9,944 nucleotides of DNA from Actinomycetota bacterium. Its GTDB lineage: Bacteria; Actinomycetota; Acidimicrobiia; Acidimicrobiales; Poriferisodaliceae. Location of the stretch: NCBI GenBank assembly GCA_002731665.1, contig PCCJ01000049.1, positions 1 through 9,944 of the forward strand. The letters run 5' to 3'. How positions within the stretch are numbered: the stretch's first letter is position 1; the number at the start of each line of letters is the position of its first letter. Shown here piece by piece: positions 1 to 7,174 of this stretch. The position numbers were made by a program, and so were the translations under genes. Under the pieces are notes generated by a model that searched no databases, was not told the DNA's origin, and worked only from the letters and a program-made list of their open reading frames with translations.

Positions 1-354
1 TATTTCAGGCTCTATAGCTGCTAGGCGCTCTTGTCGTACTTGCTCAGCTTCCCCTCGTGCAGCTTCAATAATTCGCGATGCCTCAGCCTGAGCTTCTGCA
101 ATTTTTGAATCATATTCGCCACGCAGGGCCTCTGCGTCGCTCCGAGCGGCGTCAGCCGCATCTAGATCATTTTGAATTTTTGCCGTACGGGCTTCCATCG
201 TTTTTTTGATGGCAGGATAAGCGTACTTGGCCATAACTATAAACAAAATGAGGAAAGATAGACTCCCCCAAATCACTTCAGTTATTTCAGGAATGATCGG
301 ATTAGGCGGAGCCCCGCCCTCAGATGCTGCCAGCATCATTGTTAATGAGTTCAT
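1..354 (-). CDS. atpF: F0F1 ATP synthase subunit b (partial, 3' end cut by window edge)
   Basis: Subunit b forms the peripheral stalk linking membrane Fo to F1. The 118 visible codons run from an ATG at 354 to the left edge with no stop. They encode a short N-terminal segment, one membrane helix at about residues 28-42, then a long charged Ala/Glu/Arg-rich helix (about residues 46-118) that looks like the b-subunit coiled coil; the C-terminal part lies outside the window. The start is supported by a perfect AGGAGG (359-364) four bases upstream, overlapping the atpE stop codon; nearby in-frame ATGs (codons 6 and 7) are less well placed. It follows atpE after 8 bases in the standard a-c-b order. 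The product call is confident from topology, composition and position; sequence identity of b subunits is always low. Confidence 0.93.
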   Translation of the reverse strand, partial: MNSLTMMLAASEGGAPPNPIIPEITEVIWGSLSFLILFIVMAKYAYPAIKKTMEARTAKIQNDLDAADAARSDAEALRGEYDSKIAEAQAEASRIIEAARGEAEQVRQERLAAIEPEI

Positions 355-358
355 ATGT

Positions 359-362
359 CCTC

Positions 363-364
<2 letters not shown>
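359..364 (-). promoter_or_regulatory. Ribosome binding site of atpF overlapping the atpE stop
   Basis: The minus strand reads AGGAGG, then ACAT, then the atpF ATG. The site shares bases with the TAG stop of atpE (363-365), so ribosomes finishing subunit c end on the initiation site of subunit b. This decides the ATG at 354 as the start. Confidence 0.75.
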
Positions 365-1442
<1,078 letters not shown>

Positions 1443-1446
<4 letters not shown>

Positions 1447-1910
1447 TTCTTCTCCTGGCCTTTCATCCGCTTCGACGCATCTGGGACTAGTCCCGGGTGC
1501 GCTAACGATAGAGAAACATAACGCGTCTCCCAGGTCAGTAACCCAAGATGCGAAACAATTATAGTAATTCCAAGAGGAACAGGTAAGAACATACTCAAAT
1601 TTCTCACCGCTACAACAGCAATCGTAAGAATAATTAAACGAAATATAAAACCACCGAGAGCCGCAGCCATTAAAACGGCCGGTGAGATCCGTCCAGCCCA
1701 CGTCAAAAACGCAGCAGCCATAACAAAATTAGCGAGAACTAGAGCCAAACCATACGTTGCTGAGGCTGCTCCAGCAAAGCCCCAAATTAATCCTGCTAAA
1801 AGTATCCAAATGGGAGCAACCTTCAGTCCGCGCTTGACTAAGTCTGCAACTATGAGACGTTCGGGTTCAGAACTTTTAAGTTCAGCGAGATTTTTATTAC
1901 TAGCTATCAC
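1443..1910 (-). CDS. atpI: ATP synthase subunit I-like membrane protein (AtpI/UncI family)
   Basis: A 155-residue protein with four predicted membrane helices (about residues 30-48, 51-71, 78-103, 109-126), a polar N-terminus of about 28 residues and a basic C-terminal tail. Size, topology and position directly before atpB match AtpI/UncI, a non-stoichiometric accessory of Fo described as helping c-ring assembly and, together with AtpZ, ion (Mg/Ca) handling. No catalytic motif is visible and the family is poorly conserved, so the name rests mainly on context. It starts at GTG 1910, overlapping the previous stop by four bases (GTGA), with GAGG four bases upstream, and ends in another GTGA overlap with atpB. 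These overlaps imply tightly coupled translation of the three genes. Confidence 0.85.
1452..1456 (-). promoter_or_regulatory. Ribosome binding site deciding the atpB start
   Basis: AGGAG on the minus strand stands five bases before GTG at 1446, inside the last codons of the AtpI-like gene. No comparable site precedes the alternative ATG at 1431, nor is one needed for the spurious upstream extension of the frame. Confidence 0.7.
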
Positions 1911-2278
1911 CTTGCCTCACCGCCTGACCCATTCTCATCCTGATGTATCTCAGCATTAAGGGTTACGCCTGTTGGTAAAGCGTCATAAATTTCTTCCGGA
2001 GCCAATAAATCAATTTTTGTAGAGTCACGCTCGCTTCTCATGTCCGCCTCAATATTCGCCATACGGCCCGAGTAACGACACCACTCTGCTGTGATTTTTG
2101 TCAAAAAGGCAACTAGTCCAAAAGAAAAAGCCAGCCACGGTCCACTACCGAAAGATTTATCCACCAGCCACCCGAAAGCGGCAAAAATGCCCGGCGTTAC
2201 GACTATTTCAACAGCCTTGGAGAAGCCATCATCGTTGCCAATGCCTTTGGTCTGCTTTCGCATAACTGGGTTTCGCAT
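1907..2278 (-). CDS. AtpZ-like small membrane protein at the head of the ATP synthase operon
   Basis: A protein of about 123 residues with two hydrophobic helices (about residues 22-40 and 47-62) around a GWLVDKSFGSGPW segment. That matches the Gly-x-x-x-Asp-x-x-x-Gly-x-x-Pro-Trp pattern of the AtpZ/AtpI (PF09527-type) family, thought to partner AtpI in ion transport or Fo assembly. A hydrophilic acidic tail of about 50 residues follows. The frame also permits a TTG start at 2305 (132 residues), but nothing resembling a ribosome site precedes it. ATG at 2278 has GGAG 12 bases upstream and is preferred; ATG at 2263 is also possible. It is the first gene of the atp operon after a long leader and overlaps the next gene by GTGA. 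Family assignment is fairly confident; function is inferred. Confidence 0.8.
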   Translation of the reverse strand: MRNPVMRKQTKGIGNDDGFSKAVEIVVTPGIFAAFGWLVDKSFGSGPWLAFSFGLVAFLTKITAEWCRYSGRMANIEADMRSERDSTKIDLLAPEEIYDALPTGVTLNAEIHQDENGSGGEAR

Positions 2279-2564
2279 ACTTTCGATAGTCTCCAAAATA
2301 ATCAACGTGCAATACGAACAACATCTGTAACTTATTAGTAACTATCTTGCCGTGCAAGTAAGCCAAACTCTTTATGGGCTTAGCGCAATTCTAAGGCTGA
2401 GGAATGAGTTCAAAACTGTCATTGTGAGAGGTGTGCGTATTACGCCGACATGTCAAGCAGCTGTTCAACGGCACTTTGCCAACATCGGAGGCTTCCGACA
2501 TACCGCTTAAGTTTCAAATCGGCATAGTTTCACCGAATTTAGAAATCTGACTAGCTATGGGACT
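2279..2564. other. Non-coding leader/promoter region of the atp operon
   Basis: This 286-base gap between the wecA-like stop and the AtpZ-like start is the longest non-coding stretch here. I see no plausible coding frame. On the minus strand it holds an exact TTGACA (2451-2456), but no convincing TATAAT-like box at 16-18 bases. It also has a weak TAGAAT about 65 bases further on, a 5-bp-arm hairpin TCGGA/TCCGA (2485-2498) without a T run, and a palindrome CTTGC-CGT-GCAAG (2346-2358). The core CGTGCAA of that palindrome recurs at 2306-2312. The region probably contains the atp operon promoter, but its exact position cannot be assigned by eye. Confidence 0.6.
2346..2358. repeat. Small palindrome CTTGC-CGT-GCAAG, possible operator
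   Basis: Perfect five-base arms around a three-base centre lie about 70 bases upstream of the AtpZ-like start. The heptamer CGTGCAA (2351-2357) is repeated at 2306-2312, 45 bases away in the same orientation, so both copies would lie roughly on one DNA face. Operator function is a guess. Confidence 0.3.
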
Positions 2565-3680
2565 CTATGCAGTGCCAATACCTTCCTCGGCTTTAAACCG
2601 AGGGCGCAGCAAAAGAAACAACAAAAATGCGACGCCCAGAAGTCCAAAGGGCAAAAGAGCATCTCCGTTTCCTGTAAGGGTAGGTGCCAGAGCTACGCAA
2701 GATAGTAAAGCTGTCCAAGCCCATAGTAAGGCAACGGTTCTTCGATGCCCATGCCCCATTCGCAATAAACGATGATGCAGGTGGTCTTTATCCGCCGTAG
2801 CAATACCTTCTCGTCTATAAGCACGCCGGATTACGGCAAGTGCCACATCTACCAGCGGAACACCGAGAATTAAGAACGGAATCACAATCGGCGCAAAGAA
2901 AAAATAGACCTGTCCGGTGAACTGATCTGCAACGCGACCACCGACTGTCATAGTGGCAGAGGCCATAAGAAGGCCGAGCAACAATGCGCCGCCATCTCCC
3001 ATGAATATTCTTGCGGGATGAAAGTTATGCGGTAAAAACCCTAAGCAAATTCCCAATGTAACTAAAGCCACAAGTGGGCCAATATTTGATTCATCTATGA
3101 GCCCCGCTCGCTGCAACTCACCGCTATACACGTAAAAAGCGCCAGCAGCGATTGCTACCGTGCCTGCAGCTAACCCATCCAACCCATCAATCAGATTAAC
3201 GGCATTTGCGACTACGACGACCAAGAGAACCGTGACCAGAGTAGCCCAGTCTGCCGAGAGCACGACTAGCTGACCAAAAGGAATACGAAAGTAAAAAAGT
3301 GTGACGCCAAGAATCGCCAACAAGCTTGCTGCAAGCACCTGGCCCGCTACTTTCGCCGGCGCAGAAAGTTCTCGTAAGTCATCTATAGCGCCTATTCCGA
3401 ACATAACGCTCGCTGCGATAAGGATTGCTAACGCCTCCGAAGAACCGGCGAAAACCTCTCTGAAACCACCCAGCCGGCTAGCCGAAGCTAACGCTACTAC
3501 CAAGCCTAGAAACATCGCCGCACCGCCGCCAGTAGTGGTAGCGCTTTCGTGTACTCGCCTCTCATTAGGCTCAACGACAGCACCAAACTTTGGCCCTAAA
3601 CGCCGCACTACAAAAGTAAATAAGTAAGTAACGACCGCAGCTATGAGGAGAATCCCAGCGTGCTCTAGCAACCGATTCAC
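2565..3680 (-). CDS. wecA: WecA/Rfe/TagO-family polyprenyl-phosphate GlcNAc-1-phosphate transferase
   Basis: A 371-residue polytopic membrane enzyme expected to transfer a sugar-1-phosphate (usually GlcNAc-1-P) from UDP-sugar to polyprenyl phosphate, starting cell-wall polymer assembly. In actinobacteria the orthologue at this locus (rfe, Rv1302) begins the arabinogalactan linker. Visible signatures are the Asp-Asp pair at 100-101 (GAIDDLREL), NLIDGLDG at 162-169, HNFHPARIFMGDGG at 218-231 with the catalytic-type Asp, and the carbohydrate-recognition loop HLHHR at 300-304. About ten or eleven hydrophobic segments surround them, and length is normal for the family. It starts at GTG 3680 with a perfect AGGAGG five bases upstream. 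It follows glyA by 142 bases and precedes the atp leader. The exact sugar and final polymer cannot be read from sequence. Confidence 0.93.
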   Translation of the reverse strand: MNRLLEHAGILLIAAVVTYLFTFVVRRLGPKFGAVVEPNERRVHESATTTGGGAAMFLGLVVALASASRLGGFREVFAGSSEALAILIAASVMFGIGAIDDLRELSAPAKVAGQVLAASLLAILGVTLFYFRIPFGQLVVLSADWATLVTVLLVVVVANAVNLIDGLDGLAAGTVAIAAGAFYVYSGELQRAGLIDESNIGPLVALVTLGICLGFLPHNFHPARIFMGDGGALLLGLLMASATMTVGGRVADQFTGQVYFFFAPIVIPFLILGVPLVDVALAVIRRAYRREGIATADKDHLHHRLLRMGHGHRRTVALLWAWTALLSCVALAPTLTGNGDALLPFGLLGVAFLLFLLLRPRFKAEEGIGTA

Positions 3681-3685
3681 TAAGT

Positions 3686-3691
3686 CCTCCT
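3686..3691 (-). promoter_or_regulatory. Ribosome binding site of the wecA-like gene
   Basis: A perfect AGGAGG on the minus strand, five bases before GTG at 3680, fixes the start of the transferase. It lies between the two arms of a ten-base inverted repeat (3670-3679 and 3781-3790). Confidence 0.75.
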
Positions 3692-3743
3692 GATACTTAG
3701 CTTAGCTACAGATAGGCAATCCACGCTCAACGCAAGCCTTAAT

Positions 3744-3757
3744 CATTTTACAAAATG
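3744..3757. repeat. AT-rich palindrome in the glyA-wecA gap
   Basis: CATTTT-AC-AAAATG is a perfect inverted repeat with six-base arms, about 64 bases before the wecA-like start. It could be a regulator binding site or a weak hairpin. No T tract follows, so it is not a classical terminator. Confidence 0.3.
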
Positions 3758-3822
3758 CTCAAATCCCTGACTCTATAACCTGAATCGGTTCCTAAATGGT
3801 TTAGTGAAAATTCTCAATGTTC

Positions 3823-5085
3823 TTATTCTGGGTAGGGCGGGAATGATGCACATAACTCTTCTATTTCAGATCGAACATTTCTAATTTTTTCCTCATCTGA
3901 TTTAGCTCGTAAAATACGGGCGATCATATTTGCAATCATCACCATTTCATCTGGACCCATCCCTTGAGTCGTAACTGATGCAGTTCCCATACGAATGCCA
4001 CTAGTTATAAATGGAGACCTCGAATCATTTGGGATACTGTTTCGATTAAGTGTGACCCCTCCGAAATCTAAAGTCTCTTGCGCTGCTTTACCTGTCAAGT
4101 CAGCGTCAAATGTCCGAAGATCTACCAGCAACAGGTGGTTATCAGTTCCACCTGACACAAGCCGAAATCCACATTCAGTTAGCTCCGATGCCAATACATT
4201 CGCATTTTCAACTATACGCTTTGTGTAGGTCTTAAACGCTGGGTCTAGCGCCTCATGGAACCCGACAGCTTTAGCAGCGATCGCGTGCTCTAAGGGGCCA
4301 CCTTGAGTGCCAGGAAAGACAGCAGAATCGATTTTTTTAGCCAAGTCACTCGTTGATAGGATGCAACCCCCCCGCGCTCCTCGCAATGTCTTATGAGTGG
4401 TAAACGTAACTACGTCAGCAAACGGAACAGGGTTGGGGTGTTGGCCTCCTGCGATCAAACCAGCTATGTGAGCAGCGTCGAACATAAAGTAAGCACCAAT
4501 TTCATCACAAATGTCACGAAAAGGCTCAGGATCAATTTTTCTAGAGTAGGCAGTAGCACCCGCGACGATAAGTTTTGGTCGATGCTCACGAGCGATTCTT
4601 TGCATCTCTGCATAATCTATTCTTTCATCGCCTTCGGTTAAGCCATAGGAGATGAAGTTGTAAAGTTTACCGCTGAAGTTTACACCTGACCCATGAGTTA
4701 GATGCCCGCCGTGATCAAGGCTCATACCCAAGACAGTTTCGCCGATATCTAATAGAGCCATGTAGACTGCGGCGTTCGCCGACGAGCCAGAGTGAGGCTG
4801 GACATTTGCATGCTCCGAACCAAATAAGCTTTTCACCCTGTCGATGGCGAGTTGCTCTACTTTGTCAACATGAACATTGCCGCCGTAATAACGACGGCTT
4901 GGGTAACCCTCACTGTATTTATTAGTGAAAGGGCTTCCCGCAGCGGCCATAACAGCAGGTGACGCGAAGTTCTCGGAAGCAATGAGCTGCAGACTAGATC
5001 CTTGTCTATACCTTTCAGCTTCTATCAGCTCTTGCACTTCAGTATCAGCTGGAGCGGTCCAAATCTCATTACTCGAAGACATCAT
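3823..5085 (-). CDS. glyA: Serine hydroxymethyltransferase
   Basis: This cytosolic PLP enzyme interconverts serine plus tetrahydrofolate and glycine plus methylene-tetrahydrofolate, feeding one-carbon units to purine, thymidylate and methionine synthesis. The 420-residue product has normal family length. Diagnostic segments are LIASENFAS (34-42), [15 protein letters not shown] (55-69), PHSGSSAN (97-104), the cofactor-binding FDAAHIAGL (202-210) and the Schiff-base lysine Lys232 in [23 protein letters not shown] (360-368) carries the carboxylate-binding arginine. Two consecutive ATGs occur at 5085 and 5082. No strong Shine-Dalgarno is seen; a weak GAAAG lies inside an AT-rich hairpin just upstream. 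It follows rpiB after about 80 bases. The function is secure. Confidence 0.98.
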   Translation of the reverse strand: MMSSSNEIWTAPADTEVQELIEAERYRQGSSLQLIASENFASPAVMAAAGSPFTNKYSEGYPSRRYYGGNVHVDKVEQLAIDRVKSLFGSEHANVQPHSGSSANAAVYMALLDIGETVLGMSLDHGGHLTHGSGVNFSGKLYNFISYGLTEGDERIDYAEMQRIAREHRPKLIVAGATAYSRKIDPEPFRDICDEIGAYFMFDAAHIAGLIAGGQHPNPVPFADVVTFTTHKTLRGARGGCILSTSDLAKKIDSAVFPGTQGGPLEHAIAAKAVGFHEALDPAFKTYTKRIVENANVLASELTECGFRLVSGGTDNHLLLVDLRTFDADLTGKAAQETLDFGGVTLNRNSIPNDSRSPFITSGIRMGTASVTTQGMGPDEMVMIANMIARILRAKSDEEKIRNVRSEIEELCASFPPYPE

Positions 5086-5089
5086 TTAA

Positions 5090-5109
5090 AAATCTTTCAT
5101 TGAAGATTT
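5090..5109 (-). repeat. AT-rich hairpin overlapping the glyA initiation region
   Basis: Seven-base perfect arms (AAATCTT and AAGATTT) with a six-base loop end four bases before the glyA ATG on the minus strand, followed by TTAA. The only purine-rich ribosome-site candidate lies within the loop and 3' arm. The stem has one G-C pair, so it would be weak. Confidence 0.3.
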
Positions 5110-5165
5110 CGGGGAGATAGAGAGCATGCCTTAAATTGTGCACTGACTCACACTAATTACCATTA

Positions 5166-5603
5166 CTAATCTAATAGATTTAGTTTTTTTACGCGATCGG
5201 CGTGACGGCCACCCAAGAAAACCGCACCTAAGTATGCATCGACAGCATCCAAAGCTATTTGCTCTCCGACCAAACGCGCTCCCAACCCGATGACATTTGC
5301 GTCATTATGTTCTCGGGCTAAACGAGCCGAAGTAACGTCGTGAATAGTGGCAGCTCTTATGCCGGGGATTTTCCCAGCAGCCATAACTATTCCTATCCCA
5401 CTTCCACAGACGACTATGCCACTTGAAAACTCTCCATTGGCGACAGCTCTCCCAACAAGCGCTCCATAATCCGGATAGTCGACTCGATCATCGCTGAAAG
5501 TTCCGAAATCTTGTAACTCATTACCCACTTCTTGAAGGTGAGCCAAGATAACACATTTCAAACTATAGCCAGCATGATCTGATCCGATAGCGACACCAGT
5601 CAA
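5166..5603 (-). CDS. rpiB: Ribose-5-phosphate isomerase B (RpiB/LacA/LacB family)
   Basis: This soluble pentose-phosphate enzyme interconverts ribose-5-phosphate and ribulose-5-phosphate. From a TTG at 5603 it is 145 residues, close to the usual 140-155. It opens with VAIGSDHAG, the family N-terminus. Cys66 in VCGSGIG and His99 in REHNDANV fall at the same numbers as the catalytic Cys66 and His99 of E. coli RpiB. So this is the Cys type, not the Glu type of mycobacteria. GGRH near the C-terminus also matches. The frame is open to GTG 5651 (161 residues), but those 16 extra residues are outside the family and lack a ribosome site; AAGGGA at 5610-5615 supports TTG 5603. Related enzymes act on allose or galactose phosphates, so substrate is likely but not proven. 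Confidence 0.93.
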   Translation of the reverse strand: MTGVAIGSDHAGYSLKCVILAHLQEVGNELQDFGTFSDDRVDYPDYGALVGRAVANGEFSSGIVVCGSGIGIVMAAGKIPGIRAATIHDVTSARLAREHNDANVIGLGARLVGEQIALDAVDAYLGAVFLGGRHADRVKKLNLLD

Positions 5604-5609
5604 GACAAT

Positions 5610-5615
5610 TCCCTT
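5610..5615 (-). promoter_or_regulatory. Ribosome binding site deciding the rpiB TTG start
   Basis: AAGGGA lies six bases before TTG at 5603 on the minus strand. Together with the alignment of the product start to other RpiB proteins, it favours this codon over the upstream GTG at 5651. Confidence 0.5.
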
Positions 5616-5688
5616 CAACTCATAAGCATTAATTTGGACATATCTTTGCACGGCGAATTAGTGATCTCTAACTCATTTGTCAGTTGCT

Positions 5689-7161
5689 TCAAATTTTCTG
5701 ATCAGAGATATCAACAGCGCCTAGCCTCAAGACCCTTGGTTCGGATTCTGTGACGTCCAAGACAGTCGACGCTACATCTGTTTCAGAGTTTCCTGAAACT
5801 ATGTACCCGGGAGTTAAATGCAAGCTCGCTGCCGCTTTTCCGGAAGAATTTTCAGGGAGTAGCTCGTGCACATTGGCGCTCGAACCAGTTACTGGGCCGA
5901 CCTCATCGATTAGAAGCCTCAACCACCCGAGATCTGGGACCCTCACTCCGAGGGTGTTTCCCTTGTGGACTGGATCCGGCCCATGCAACCGATTAGCGAC
6001 TAATGTCAGCGGTCCGGGCCAATGCTCTTCAGCCAAGGCCGCAGCCTCTTCTGAAAACTCGACTAATTGAAGAGCTTGTTCAATACAAGATACCAAAATT
6101 GGCATCGGCTGGTCTAATGGTCTGCCCTTTGCGACATACGTGCTGATGACGGCATCGGAATCAGAATACTTGGCTAAGATGCCCGGCACAGTATCCGTTA
6201 TCGTTACCACAAATTTTCCGCTTTTCAGAGCGCCCACTGCGCCAAAGAAGTCTTCATCCGGTATGTCGTTTGCAGGTCGACAACCACTAACCATGCGCTT
6301 ACGACCGGCCAAGTCAAGACCTATCGTTACTTTTTCGTAGCCACGACTAATTAGCAACGACTTCAATTTAGAACATTGAGCTTCAGCACATTCGAGCAGA
6401 AGCATTCCATTCGGTTTAAGCCACGAGCGTGCTTCAACAGCTATATGAAGTAAATGAGCAAAACCATTTGCCGCCGCAAATAGTGCCAACCCGGGCTCCC
6501 AGTCCTTCACAACCGCAGGAAGTTCATCACTCTCCGACACATAAGGTGGATTTGAAATCACTAGTTCTAGATCCCCTCGAAGTGCATCGGGTAACGGATC
6601 AAACCAACTTCCTTGATAGAGGCTCACGCTTGAAGCCGCTCGCCCTAAGCCAGCCAAATTAGAGCGAGCGAGCGAAAGGGCCTCGCCGGAAACATCTGTT
6701 GCGTGAACCATGCTTTCAGGAACTTCTTTTGCAATCGAAAGAGCGATCGCTCCGCTACCGGTTCCGAGTTCGACGACTTTAAGGGCTTTCCCATTAGAAA
6801 TAGTCAGTGAGTTCAGGTACTGAATTCCTTGTTCGACTAAAGACTCAGTTTCTGGTCGAGGGATTAACGCTCGTTGATCAACAGCAAGATCTAATTCGCG
6901 AAACCCCCAATGGCCAATAACGTATTGCAAAGGCTCGCCCTTAATACGTCGTTCCGACATGGAATCAGCCGCAGCAACCATTCGAACAGTTAATTTTTCG
7001 TCTTGCTTTGTAAAAAAGTCTACGCCGCTCAAACCAACAGCTTCTTCAACTATCCAGCGAGCGCTTATCTCGGCGTCTTTGATTTTCTGTTTTCTTAATT
7101 TATGGACTAACTCCTGAAAAAGTTGCCTGGCCGTAATTGCCTCAGAATCTTCCAAACCCAT
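5689..7161 (-). CDS. prmC: Fusion: release factor glutamine methyltransferase PrmC + TsaC/Sua5/YrdC domain
   Basis: The 490-residue, two-domain protein begins with PrmC (about 10-296), which uses S-adenosylmethionine to methylate the GGQ glutamine of release factors. Visible are IPRPETE (100-106), the cofactor loop ELGTGSG (131-137) and catalytic NPPY (204-207). The second domain (about 305-485) resembles TsaC/Sua5, which makes threonylcarbamoyl-AMP for the tRNA t6A37 modification. It has Lys345 and Arg347 in KGRP, HWPGPLT (380-386), GVRVP (405-409) and SSAN (427-430). Its first motif, normally P-T-x-T-V-Y-G-L, reads ITDTVPGI, so activity is less certain. No stop or frameshift separates the halves. 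In mycobacteria they are adjacent separate genes. Start is uncertain: ATG 7161 is preferred; GTG 7170 and TTG 7194 (overlapping prfA) remain possible. Confidence 0.92.
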   Translation of the reverse strand: MGLEDSEAITARQLFQELVHKLRKQKIKDAEISARWIVEEAVGLSGVDFFTKQDEKLTVRMVAAADSMSERRIKGEPLQYVIGHWGFRELDLAVDQRALIPRPETESLVEQGIQYLNSLTISNGKALKVVELGTGSGAIALSIAKEVPESMVHATDVSGEALSLARSNLAGLGRAASSVSLYQGSWFDPLPDALRGDLELVISNPPYVSESDELPAVVKDWEPGLALFAAANGFAHLLHIAVEARSWLKPNGMLLLECAEAQCSKLKSLLISRGYEKVTIGLDLAGRKRMVSGCRPANDIPDEDFFGAVGALKSGKFVVTITDTVPGILAKYSDSDAVISTYVAKGRPLDQPMPILVSCIEQALQLVEFSEEAAALAEEHWPGPLTLVANRLHGPDPVHKGNTLGVRVPDLGWLRLLIDEVGPVTGSSANVHELLPENSSGKAAASLHLTPGYIVSGNSETDVASTVLDVTESEPRVLRLGAVDISDQKI

Positions 7162-7174
7162 ATCAGTCACTACG

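Larger units (their letters stand above)
3670..3790 (-). repeat. Long-range inverted repeat covering the wecA-like start codons
   Basis: AACCGATTCA at 3670-3679 and its exact reverse complement TGAATCGGTT at 3781-3790 are 101 bases apart. In the transcript the upstream arm, in the glyA-wecA gap, could pair with the second base of the GUG start through codon 4. This could lower initiation if it forms; a chance ten-base match is not excluded. Confidence 0.35.

Noticed and set aside
2451..2456. Exact TTGACA as a -35 box for the atp operon
   Set aside because: No TATAAT-like hexamer 16-18 bases downstream; the closest TAATAC is only 8 bases away. Kept only as a note in the leader entry.
2485..2498. 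Hairpin TCGGA-GGCT-TCCGA after the wecA-like gene as a terminator
   Set aside because: Stem of only five pairs and no T run on either strand; it does not meet the pattern of an intrinsic terminator.
5086..5165. Glycine riboswitch before glyA
   Set aside because: The 80-base gap lacks the paired aptamer structure and conserved purine motifs of glycine riboswitches and is too short for a typical tandem form.
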